64,000 nucleotides of DNA from Anadara kagoshimensis (Eukaryota; Mollusca; Bivalvia; Arcoida; Arcidae). Under the pieces are notes generated by a model. The model had not been told where the DNA came from. It saw only the letters and a program-made list of their open reading frames with translations, and did no database searches. Shown here piece after piece: positions 1 to 12,800 of this stretch. A program made the translations under genes and the position numbers. The stretch lies in contig CM037874.1 in the NCBI GenBank assembly GCA_021292105.1, forward strand, positions 57,266,539-57,330,538, given 5' to 3'. How positions within the stretch are numbered: the stretch's first letter is position 1; every line of letters begins with the position of its first letter.

Positions 1-130
1 TCAGGCTGTCTTTTTTAAAATATTTTTTTCTTTCTGTCTTTATTCTTATGAGCGTAACATGGTTATCTTTCAGTATAATAAACAATTTATTGCCTTTGTT
101 TGAGGGAGATATGAACATATCTCAAAGGCA
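1..130. repeat. dispersed repeat, second copy near 11158
   Basis: This stretch, including AATAAACAATTTATTGCCTT and the following GAGGGAGATATGAACAT, closely matches 11158-11290. It is AT-rich and non-coding, and lies in a DPH1 intron. Confidence 0.6.
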
Positions 131-285
131 ATAAATGTATAATGTAGATGATATAAATGTGATGGACAGACTGACAGATGGACAAAACATAAATAATTGG
201 CATTGTTTCTTGTGAGGTGAGAGAGAGGCCTGGATTTGTTTTAACTTGTAACAGGTCTCTATGAGGATCAAACCATATGACTTAC

Positions 286-354
286 TTGTAAGCTTCTAAA
301 TGTGGATTATGTATCATGATAGACTCTAAATGGAATCTTCCATCACCAAGGTAA
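286..354 (-). CDS. DPH1: DPH1 exon 8 (last exon in the window)
   Basis: Encodes [20 protein letters not shown] and AY, matching the [11 protein letters not shown] block. The acceptor is ATTACAG and the donor is GTAAGTC at 285-279. The following exon is not found between 1 and 285, so it lies beyond the left edge. Confidence 0.93.
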
Positions 355-3300
355 CTGTAATACAGAAAATATTCAATATAAAATGATAAAATAAAAACAA
401 ATGGCACCCTGCAACAAAAGCCATAGATTAAAAAAGTCACTTTTAGCTCCGCTCAATTACAGATCACCTGGGCCTCTAACTGCCTAATTCCAAGAGAAAC
501 ATCACTTGCAAAAGATTACTGTTAACCAACTTTTATTCACATGGGATTAATTTTTGCTTGTTTTGAGAAGACAAAATAATTGTGAAAGTATATTGTCACA
601 AACTTGTTTCAGAAAATGGTTTTATTTATACAAAATACATGTACTCAGCTTTGTACATACTGCAAAAGTTAAAATAGTCACCAAATGGTTTTCCTGATAG
701 AATCCCGAAAATTAATTTACTGTTGGTTTTACAATAATTTTTTTCTCTGAAATGAGTTGTTACTTACATTAAAGCAGAGACATCTGGTGGTAATTTTGGT
801 GATGTACAACCTAAGATTTCACCGGGTGATAACGGCTTGGCTTGTGGTAGTGTAACCTTGAAGTCTTTATTTAAATCTTTACTTGCAGCCTGTTAAAGTA
901 CAAATCACCCAAATAAAACAATGAATCCACAAATTATAAATCCTGTCTGGAATGAATGAATGGATGGATGGATGGATAGGTGGATGGATGGATGGATGAA
1001 CGAACGAACGAATGAATGAATGGTGTTTTACATCCCAGTCAAGAATATTTCACTTATATCGAGATGTCAGCGGGTATAGGTAAAGTGACAAAACTTTTAC
1101 TTTTGTAATGCACTAAGGCCAATATACAGGGAGGGTTTTTAAAAATGCCAAGCCTGCCATTACTGGTGCATGGTTTTTAAGGTCTCTTACTAAGAACCCT
1201 TGACTTTCATTTCTAAATGCCCATGCATTGCTTGGTGAAAGAACAGTCACTACCGATTTTCAAGTCTTGTTAGAACCCCGCCTAGAATTGAACCCACAAC
1301 CTTCCACATATGAAGTGATCCATCCATCCATCAATCATTATAATATAAATAATGGTCAGTAATCTTATTTTCACGGGGAACAAATATTTTGGCAGTCATA
1401 TTGAAATCCTGATAATGTCTGTATGTCAAAATTTTTTATGCTAAATAATTTTGTATTTATTATGATGGTCACTTGGTTGTAACTTTACGAACAGTTTTCA
1501 GTGACTGAGTTAAAGCTGTATCTTACATCATTGTGTATATATTAAGGGTTTTTATGTTTTGTTATCTTTTTATTCATGCCACTGATAAGCAGGACTCAAA
1601 GTTGTGACTAAAATAGGTGCCACCATGGCAACTAAAAATTTTGATTTTGCAACCATTTTTTGTACACCTTGCCAATTTGGCTACCAAAATTTCCACCATC
1701 AAAATCCAACTTTGACTGTTTTTTTTCAGTTAAAGCTTTTAGTATACAACAGTAAAACATGTTTATAACGAATCCCTCGGGACTCTATTTTGAACTTCGT
1801 TATAATGCCATTATGTTAAATTGTTATATCCTAATATGTAACTTTGTACTATCCATGTATTTGGTGTAGGCATTTTCATTATATTTGAGTTTTACTGTAC
1901 TCTGTTAGAGCATATCATCGGCAACTTATGTCAAAATAAATTTTTTTAGTTGCCATGTGCCTATTTTAGTTGCAACAAAGCCCTGCTCAATTTTTTCTTT
2001 AATTTTTAAGTTTACTAATAATATAAATGGAAGTCTTTGTTCTAAACTGACCTGTAGTGCTGGAACAAACTGGATGGTGCTGACAAGAGCGATGTGACTT
2101 CCTGCTTCAAAGTTAAATCTAATCGTCTCGAGGAAATGGACGATGTCGATCTTAATGTCGACAAAAACATACAACATATGTATACCTTCTGTTTTGTCTA
2201 TGGGAACTGCAAATACAAACAAAATGTAAGTGACTTAATTTCATAATGTCAAATTTTTATGTTTATTTTTTATTTCCTACCTTTCTTGCAGTGTGCATAA
2301 TATTTGTGGATTTATGAAAGTTCAAACTGACTATAATATCAAGTATAACAAAACAGACTATACAATGTATTATGCAAGGTGCTGTATCTAAACAATATTG
2401 ATGTTAACTATGTACAAATGTACTTTTAAGTATTATTATACACATGGTACAAAATTTCATCCATCGAAAATTTTCATCTGCGAAATAAGCGAAAATTAAT
2501 GGACCCCGAATGAAACTACACTTACAGACTAAGTGTAGTTTCATTCGCGGTCCATTAATTTTCGCTTATTTCAGTAATGATAAATTGAGAGCAATCTCAC
2601 ACAGCCTGGTAAAAAGGACTAATTCCCAATCCCAAAAGGTGCCTATTTTTCCAAATTTTGTAGGTACAAATTCACAATTGACGTTGCAAAATAATTCCCA
2701 AATAGTGCCAATTTAAAAATTGCAAAAAAGTGTCCATTTTTCCAAATTCTGTAGGTTAAAATTCCCAATTGAGGTCGCAGGTTTGACTGTAGTTACTGTA
2801 ATTAACACATAAAACAAATTCACTGATGTACATGTAACACCTCCCCACACACACACACACACACACACACACAACCACACATACACACACCAATTTAAAT
2901 CCTATTTTTAGCTATTCCAAAGCAGCGTCACAGCAACTAATGACGTACTAGTGTCAGTGACGTCATTAAATGGCACAATTCAGGCCAAGTTTTCATTCTT
3001 TTTGTGTGTTATTCAAGCATGCTGGGGTTTGTCGGAACATTGTGGGTGTGGCCGGCGATCCGTTAGTCATTGAAATTTCCTATCTTGAAGAAAATAAGAA
3101 TTCCCTGACTTTTTCCCTGGTGTGTGGGATCCATGACCTTCATGTTCCCCTGATCACACATACATGTTCTTTATACACAGATAAGACTAAGATGTGATCA
3201 AATCCTTACTCAGACAACTGTGTCCATAATGTATACATGTTCTTTATACACAGATTAGACTAAGATGTGATCAAATCCTTACTCAGACAACTGTGTCCAT

Positions 3301-3864
3301 AATGTGTACATGTTCTTTATACACAGATAAGACTAAGATGGGATCAAATCCTTACTCAGACAACTGTGTCCATAATGTGTACATGTTCTTTATACACAGA
3401 TAAGACTAAGATGTGATCAAATCCTTACTCAGACAACTGTGTCCATAATGTATACATGTTCTTTATACACAGATTAGACTAAGATGTGATCAAATCCTTA
3501 CTCAGACAACTGTGTCCATAATGTATACATGTTCTTTATACACAGATAAGACTAAGATGTGATCAAATCCTTACTCAGACAACTGTGTCCATAATGTATA
3601 CATGTTCTTTATACACAGATTAGACTAAGATGGGATCAAATCCTTACTCAGACAACTGTGTCCATAATGTGTACATGTTCTTTATACACAGATAAGACTA
3701 AGATGTTATCAAATCCTTACTCAGACAACTGTGTCCATAATGTACCATCAACTGAGCTCCTAGGGCTTTAGCTGTAAAATCGTCAACACAGCACGCACCA
3801 TATGTCACATCACCCATAATTATCGTATCAGCCTCTGTAAATCTAAATTAATTAATTAATTAAC

Positions 3865-3898
<34 letters not shown>

Positions 3899-6800
3899 AA
3901 TTAAAAAATTAATTAAGAACAAAATACATATATAAATAAATTCATTCATTCATTACTTTTAATAAATAATAATTTAGTTTTAATGAATATATGTATCATT
4001 TTTAATTAAAAAAAATTAATTGATTTTAAGAAGTAAATTAATAAATTAATGTATTAGTATGTAAGTTGTATTTTGTCGTCTATGTATTTTTTTAAACTTA
4101 TAAATCTGTATACAATGTATATAAATGTCAAAAAAAAAAAAACATAAATAAATAAAGGAGGAAAAAAAATTAATAAATATAACTAAATGGGGCCAGTAAT
4201 ATTGATTAATCACTAGGTTTGGCAATATTGTGATAACTTTGCTAAATTTTTAAATTATCCAGGAATTTAAGGTGTTATTTTGAAGATTACTTCTAACAGT
4301 TGTGATTAATTTTTTCGAAAAAAAAAGTTCTTACTTTCAAGAAGATTTTCAAAATTTGCTAAATTTAAGTAAAGAAAATCTTAGTTAAGAAATGATTGTT
4401 AAACTGGAGCCAGATCGGAGAATAATTTAGTTATTATAATTTAAATTCAAGATTAGCAGTTGTGTAATCACTGATCTTTGTACAGTAGTAAGTTGAGTTG
4501 AACTGAGTTAAGTAATTGTGTTTAACATCCCAGTCAAGAATATGTCACTTATATCGAGACATGGCCCGCTACAGGCGATTGTGCAGAAATTTTGTCTGTG
4601 CATTGTTCTTATGGCATTATACAGCAGGGTTTTATCATGCCAAACCTACCCTGGCATGGGACCTTGTTTATTTAAAGTCACCATCCAAAAGAAACATAAC
4701 TTTCATTTCGTAATGCGGAGTGCTTGGCAAAGAACAGTCACTACCCACATTCAAGTCTTGGGTCAGACCAGGTTGTGGTTTGGACCCATGACCTCCCACT
4801 TACGAAGCAACCAACTCTACCAACTGAGTTACCCCAGTGGTCCTTTGTACAGTAGCATTGTCATAAAGAAGTAATACACGTTACTCAACTTTCCCCATGT
4901 TTTTATTTCTTTAATAGAAACTCTTGGTTGAATCATTAGATCTACAAAGTACATTCCAATAATAAGACTTTTGCAAGAATTTAACTGACCAACAAAACAC
5001 TTAAAATCTCAAAAACACAGTGTCCACGACTTTGCCAGCTGATGATTAAAGTTCAATTGGGTTAAATTTATTTGTGAGATAAGCCAGGATGCTTCCCTAG
5101 CATGGTTTATATTTTGGTTTTTCGGTTCCAATTGATGTATGGCAGGCCATGCCTTTTATGTTCCAACACTGGCCCCCATCACGGTACCAAAGCAGCATAT
5201 GGTAACTAATGACATACTAGTGTCAGTGACGTCATTAAATGGCACAATTCGGGCAGTGTTTTCATTCTTTTTATTTTCAATTTAAGCATGTCGGTGGATT
5301 GTCGGAACCACCATGGGCCTGACCATCAATCCGTCAATTATGAATCCATGTTTCATATGTATATAGAATCTCTCTGGTTTCTGATTATAAATGCAGAGAG
5401 TGAGCGAGTGAGTAATGGTGTTTAACATACCAGTCAAGAATATTTCACTTATATCGAGACGTCGCAAGCTATAGGCGAAAGTGCAGAAATTTTGCCTGTG
5501 TGTTGTGCTGATGGCATTATACAGCAGGGTTCTTTAGCGTGCCAAGCCCACCGTGACACGGGACCTCGTTTACTTTAAGTTCCCATCCGAAAGAACCATG
5601 ACTTTCATTTCGTAATGCCGAGTGCTTGGCGAAAGAACAGTCATTACCCACTTTCAAGTCTTGGGTCAGACCCGGCCGGGGTTTGAACCCACAACCTCCC
5701 ACTTACGGAGCAAGCCCTCTACCAACTGAGCTACCGCAGTGGTATAAATGCAAAGAGGCTCCTGACTTCAGTGTAATGCATAATTCATCATTCTTTGAAC
5801 ATCAAAAGGATTAGCTCTGTACCATATGATACCCCCTAACGTGTGTGTACGAACTATTATTTCTATTAGCTATGGATTCACATCAGTTAACATCTTCCCT
5901 TGATACTTATGACATTTTTCCATGAATTCTGTTGTAAACTTTTCCCCACAAAATGGTGTTGACCATGTTGTTCAGCAGGAACCTCCATTATGTCATCATA
6001 AACTCTATTCAAAACATGACAGTTCATTGGACATTCAGTTGACAGTTACGTAAGAAGAAAATTAGCGGTAGGAAACTTTCGCATTTTTAAAAAAAAAATT
6101 TACACAAAAAAAAACTTCTAAACTTTTTTTGTGGAAAGAAATGTTCACAGTTCATTCAGACTGTCAGAAAAATGTACAAAGGTTAATAAGAAACTTTCCC
6201 TGAGAAGAAATATTCACAGTACAAAAACCACCATAAAAAATCACAATTTTTTTCCACACCGCTGTCCCTTCTTATACAATAATTGACTTACTCTTCTATT
6301 ATGTCTGCGATGGTACAAGCATATAGCAGGAGTCCCTCTGGGAACTGTAAGGCTGCTACAAAATAAAGTAAAACACACTTATTACATAGAGAATATTATA
6401 CAGTCAACCCTGTCTATAAAGGTCACCCAAGGGAAACAGTAAAAGTGACCTTTATAGACAGGTGGCCTTTATATACAGGTTCAAATAATATGAATAAAAA
6501 ACAATTGGGATATTATCCTGATGGCCTTTATAAGCAGGTGGCTATTATACAGAGATGGCCTTTATAAGCAGGTGGCCATTATACAGAGATGGCCTTTATA
6601 AGCAGGTGGCCATTATACAGATGGCCTTTATAAGCAGGTGGTGGCCATTATACAGAGATGGCCTTTATAAGCAGGTGGCCATTATACAGAGATGGCCTTT
6701 ATAAGCAGGTGGCCATTATACAGAGATGGCCTTTATAAGCAGGTGGCCATTATACAGAGATGGCCTTTATAAGCAGGTGGCCATTATACAGAGATGGCCT

Positions 6801-9800
6801 TTATAAGCAGGTGGCTATTATACAGAGATGGCCTTTATAAGCTGGTGGCCATTATACAGAGATGGCCTTTATAAGCAGGTGGCCATTATACAGAGATGGC
6901 CTTTATAAGCAGGTGGCCATTATACAGAGATGGCCTTTATAAGCAGGTGGCTATTATACAGAGATGGCCTTTATAAGCTGGTGGCCATTATACAGGGATG
7001 GCCTTTATAAGCAGGTGGCTATTATACAGAGATGGCCTTTATAAGCAGGTGGCCATTATACAGAGATGGCCTTTATAAGCAGGTGGCTATTATACAGAGA
7101 TGGCCTTTATAAGCTGGTGGCCATTATACAGAGATGGCCTTTATAAGCATGTGGCCATTATACAGAGATGGCCTTTATAAGCTGGTGGCCATTATACAGA
7201 GATGGCCTTTATAAGCAGGTGGCCATTATACAGAGATGGCCTTTATAAGCTGGTGGCCATTATACAGAGATGGCCTTTATAAGCAGGTGGCCATTATACA
7301 GAGATGGCCTTTATAAGCAGGTGGCCATTATACAGAGATGGCCTTTATAAGCAGGTGGACATTATACAGAGATGGCCTTTATAAGCAGGTGGCCATTATA
7401 CAGAGATGGCCTTTATAAGCTGGTGGCCATTATACAGAGATGGCCTTTATAAGCTGGTGGCCATTATACAGAGATGGCCTTTATAAGCTGGTGGCCATTA
7501 TACAGAGATGGCCTTTATAAGCTGGTGGCCATTATACAGACATGGCCTTTAAGGCAGATTGGACTGTACAGAGATGGCCTTTAAGGCAGGTTGGACTGTA
7601 CACAGAGATGGCCTTTAAGGCAGGTTGGACTGTACAGAGATGGCCTTTAAGGCAGGTTGGACTGTACAGAGATGGCCTTTAAGGCAGGTGGCCATTATAC
7701 AGAGATGGCCTTTATAAGCTGGTGGCCATTATACAGAGATGGCCTTTATAAGCAGGTGGCCATTATACAGAGATGGCCTTTATAAGCAGGTGGCCATTAT
7801 ACAGAGATGGCCTTTATAAGCAGGTGGCCATTATACAGAGATGGCCTTTATAAGCAGGTGGCTATTATACAGAGATGGCCTTTATAAGCTGGTGGCCATT
7901 ATACAGAGATGGCCTTTATAAGCAGGTGGCCATTATACAGAGATGGCCTTTATAAGCAGGTGGCCATTATACAGAGATGGCCTTTATAAGCAGGTGGCCA
8001 TTATACAGAGATGGCCTTTATAAGCTGGTGGCCATTATACAGAGATGGCCTTTATAAGCAGGTGGCCATTATACAGAGATGGCCTTTATAAGCTGGAGGC
8101 CATTATACAGAGATGGCCTTTATAAGCAGGTGGCCATTATACAGAGATGGCCTTTATAAGCAGGTGGCCATTATACAGAGATGGCCTTTATAAGCAGGTG
8201 GACATTATACAGAGATGGCCTTTATAAGCAGGTGGCCATTATACAGAGATGGCCTTTATAAGCTGGTGGCCATTATACAGAGATGGCCTTTATAAGCTGG
8301 TGGCCATTATACAGAGATGGCCTTTATAAGCTGGTGGCCATTATACAGAGATGGCCTTTATAAGCTGGTGGCCATTATACAGAGATGGCCTTTAAGGCAG
8401 ATTGGACTGTACAGAGATGGCCTTTAAGGCAGGTTGGACTGTACACAGAGATGGCCTTTAAGGCAGGTTGGACTGTACAGAGATGGCCTTTAAGGCAGGT
8501 TGGACTGTACAGAGATGGCCTTTAAGGCAGGTGGCCATTATACAGAGATGGCCTTTATAAGCAGGTGGCCATTATACAGAGATGGCCTTTAAGGCAGGTG
8601 GCCATTATACAGAGATGGCCTTTATAAGCAGGTGGCCATTATACAGAGATGGCCTTTAAGGCAGGTGGCCATTATACAGAGATGGCCTTTAAGGCAGGTT
8701 GGACTGTACAGAGATGGCCTTTATAAGCAGGTTGGACTGTACAGAGATGGCCTTTAAGGCAGGTTGGACTGTACAGAGATGGCCTTTAAGGCAGGTTGGA
8801 CTGTACAGAGATGGCCTTTAAGGCAGGTTGGACTGTACAGAGATGGCCTTTAAGGCAGGTTGGACTGTACAGAGATGGCCTTTAAGGCAGGTTGGACTGT
8901 ACAGAGATGGCCTTTAAGGCAGGTTGGACTGTACAGAGATGGCCTTTAAGGCAGGTGGCCATTATACAGAGATGGCCTTTATAAGCAGGTGGCCATTATA
9001 CAGAGATGGCCTTTAAGGCAGGTGGCCATTATACAGAGATGGCCTTTAAGGCAGGTTGGACTGTACAGAGATGGCCTTTATAAGCAGGTTGGACTGTACA
9101 GAGATGGCCTTTAAGGCAGGTTGGACTGTACAGAGATGGCCTTTAAGGCAGGTTGGACTGTACAGAGATGGCCTTTAAGGCAGGTTGGACTGTACAGAGA
9201 TGGCCTTTAAGGCAGGTTGGACTGTACAGAGATGGCCTTTATAAGCAGGTTGGACTGTACAGAGATGGCCTTTAAGGCAGGTTGGACTGTACAGAGATGG
9301 CCTTTAAGGCAGGTTGGACTGTACAGAGATGGCCTTTAAGGCAGGTTGGACTGTACAGAGATGGCCTTTAAGGCAGGTTGGACTGTACAGAGATGGCCTT
9401 TAAGGCAGGTTGGACTGTACAGAGATGGCCTTTAAGGCAGGTTGGACTGTACAGAGATGGCCTTTAAGGCAGGTGGCCATTATACAGAGATGGCCTTTAT
9501 AAGCAGGTGGCCATTATACAGAGATGGCCTTTAAGGCAGGTGGCCATTATACAGAGATGGCCTTTAAGGCAGGTTAGACTGTACAGAGATGGCCTTTATA
9601 AGCAGGTTGGACTGTACAGAGATGGCCTTTAAGGCAGGTTGGACTGTACAGAGATGGTCTTTAAGGCAGGTTGGACTGTACAGAGATGGCCTTTAAGGCA
9701 GGTTGGACTGTACAGAGATGGCCTTTAAGGCAGGTTGGACTGTACAGAGATGGCCTTTAAGGCAGGTTGGACTGTACAGAGATGGCCTTTAAGGCAGGTT

Positions 9801-12800
9801 GGACTGTACAGAGATGGCCTTTAAGGCAGGTTGGACTGTACAGAGATGGCCTTTAAGGCAGGTTGGACTGTACAGAGATGGCCTTTAAGGCAGGTTGGAC
9901 TGTACAGAGATGGCCTTTAAGGCAGGTTGGACTGTACAGAGATGGCCTTTAAGGCAGGTTGGACTGTACAGAGATGGCCTTTAAGGCAGGTTGGACTGTA
10001 CAGAGATGGCCTTTAAGGCAGGTTGGACTGTACAGAGATGGCCTTTAAGGCAGGTTGGACTGTACAGAGATGGCCTTTAAGGCAGGTTGGACTGTACAGA
10101 GATGGCCTTTAAGGCAGGTTGGACTGTACAGAGATGGCCTTTAAGGCAGGTTGGACTGTACAGAGATGGCCTTTAAGGCAGGTTGGACTGTACAGAGATG
10201 GCCTTTAAGGCAGGTTGGACTGTACAGAGATGGCCTTTAAGGCAGGTTGGACTGTACAGAGATGGCCTTTAAGGCAGGTTGGACTGTACAGAGATGACCT
10301 TTAAGGCAGGTTGGACTGTACAGAGATGGCCTTTAAGGCAGGTTGGACTGTACAGAGATGGCCTTTAAGGCAGGTTGGACTGTACAGAGATGGCCTTTAA
10401 GGCAGGTTGGACTGTACAGAGATGGCCTTTAAGGCAGGTTGGACTGTACATGAGATGGCCTTTAAGGCAGGTTGGACTGTACATGAGATGGCCTTTAAGG
10501 CAGGTTGGACTGTACAGAGATGGCCTTTAAGGCAGGTTGGACTGTACAGAGATGGCCTTTAAGGCAGGTTGGACTGTACAGAGATGGCCTTTAAGGCAGG
10601 TTGGACTGTACAGAGATGGCCTTTAAGGCAGGTTGGACTGTACAGAGATGGCCTTTAAGGCAGGTTGGACTGTACAGAGATGGCCTTTAAGGCAGGTTGG
10701 ACTGTACAGAGATGGCCTTTAAGGCAGGTTGGACTGTACAGAGATGGCCTTTAAGGCAGGTTGGACTGTACAGAGATGGCCTTTAAGGCAGGTTGGACTG
10801 TACAGAGATGACCTTTAAGGCAGGTTGGACTGTACAGAGATGGCCTTTAAGGCAGGTTGGACTGTACAGAGATGGCCTTTAAGGCAGGTTGGACTGTACA
10901 CGAGTGTTTAAATATTACTATACCTCAGTCATAAATACTAAAAGTTGATTAAATAAGTGCAGTCACATGGTCAGCCTGACAGGATAAAAATAGCATATTT
11001 TCCCTCACATGATCGAGTTTCAGTATAATACTAGTTTCTCTTATTTGGAACATACCATAAGGGCACAATTATATGACATCATCAATGGAGAGTTGGTAAC
11101 AATGTTCTTGTGTTTGCCTCTGATGATAGGAGAAAAATCAACAAATCAGAAAAAGAATGCTGTTTTTTAACCTTCCAGGTTGTCTTATTTTTAATATTTT
11201 TCTTTTCTTACTGTCAGCTTATTATCTTTCGGAATAATAAACAATTTATTGCTTTTGTTCGAGGGAAATATGAACATTTGTACAAAATGAACATTGTACC
11301 ATGTTGAATTAATAAAATCCGTTGAGTAATTTTTTATGCAAAGAGCCTTGACAAGTTGCCTAAATAAATTATTCAACAAGTTTAATAAATTCCATATTAC
11401 ATAACTATGAATGTAAGATTCTATATATTATATAATCCAGGAAAAATGTTTTTATATGAAAAATAAATACAACCTGTTTTCTCTTTAAGGACCTGATTGA
11501 CTGCACTACACAGAAGTCACATAAAATGTACAAGCAACATAAAAACTACTAAATTTTTCGAGGTACAATAAAGTTTTTTATTATAACCATAAAAACTTTT
11601 CCATATAACAAATAGAAAAAAACATTTTCTTCACCTTATACGAGTGGTATTTTTTTTATGTTTGCAGTGCACTCAGGGAAATGTGCATGTCGTAAGACAG
11701 GGCATCAGTTTTTAAGGTTTCTAAATTTACAGTCAAGAATATTTCACTTACATCGAGACGTTGCCAACTATAGGCAAAGGTGCAGAAATTTTGTCTGTGT
11801 GTTGTGCTGATGGCATTATACAGCAGGGTTCTTTATTGTGCCTAGCCTATCATGACACGGAGGATCTCGTTTATTTTAAGTTCCCATCTAAAAGAACCGT
11901 GACTTTCATTTTGTAATGCCTTGGCGAAAGAACAGTTACTACCAACTTTCAAGTCTTGAAGTCCTCAAGAAGAAGCATAGCTGTTCAAAAATCCTGCCAA
12001 TACTTTAAACATACCACTGTTTATCATTTAATTACCTCTTTTGACACCTAGTGTTCTGATTTTCCATATTGTTTTAGGAATTTCAAAATTGTAATTCTCT
12101 GGAAGCTAGAACAAAAAATATAAAATTTAAATTCATAAATTATAAATTTATATGTATCATAAAACAACATAGTTTGTGATGGGCTATAATGTTGTTTAAC
12201 GTCACATTAGTAATTTTTCAGGTATTCCCGATGAGAGCCAGTTTATTCATCTCTAAGGTTACTCTGAGAACTGATATGTGTATGTGCAAGATGAGACAGT
12301 GTGTTTTATGGTCTTCCTTGTACTTTCACACTCTCAGTGTGACTTTAAGCTGTTAGCTGACAGAATCAGTATGCCACAGACAAGCATATCACTCCCCCAG
12401 TCAAACTATCCTGACACCAGGTGAACCAATTGATACCCTGTCCTCTTAATACTGAAAGCCAGTCATGGAAGCAGTATCCAAAAATTTTAAAGTATTATAT
12501 GTATATATGACCTGGCTAAGGTCTGAACCCACAACCCACTTCTTAGTAGACGGATGCTCTGCCACTGAGCCACCGAGGCAGTAAAGCAGTATGGTAATGA
12601 AAAATGTAATACAGAGACAAAAACTGTATAGAGAACCTGGTTAGTCGATAGTCAGTATCATAAGTATGGCAAAAACATAATTCTCGTAATCACACATCCG
12701 AGCACCTGAATTACCTGACTCTTGGAGACACTTGACAACGGGGGAAACAGCAGCCATTATGAATAAAGTTTGAGTAAAGAACTGAAGTGGACATGTTTTC

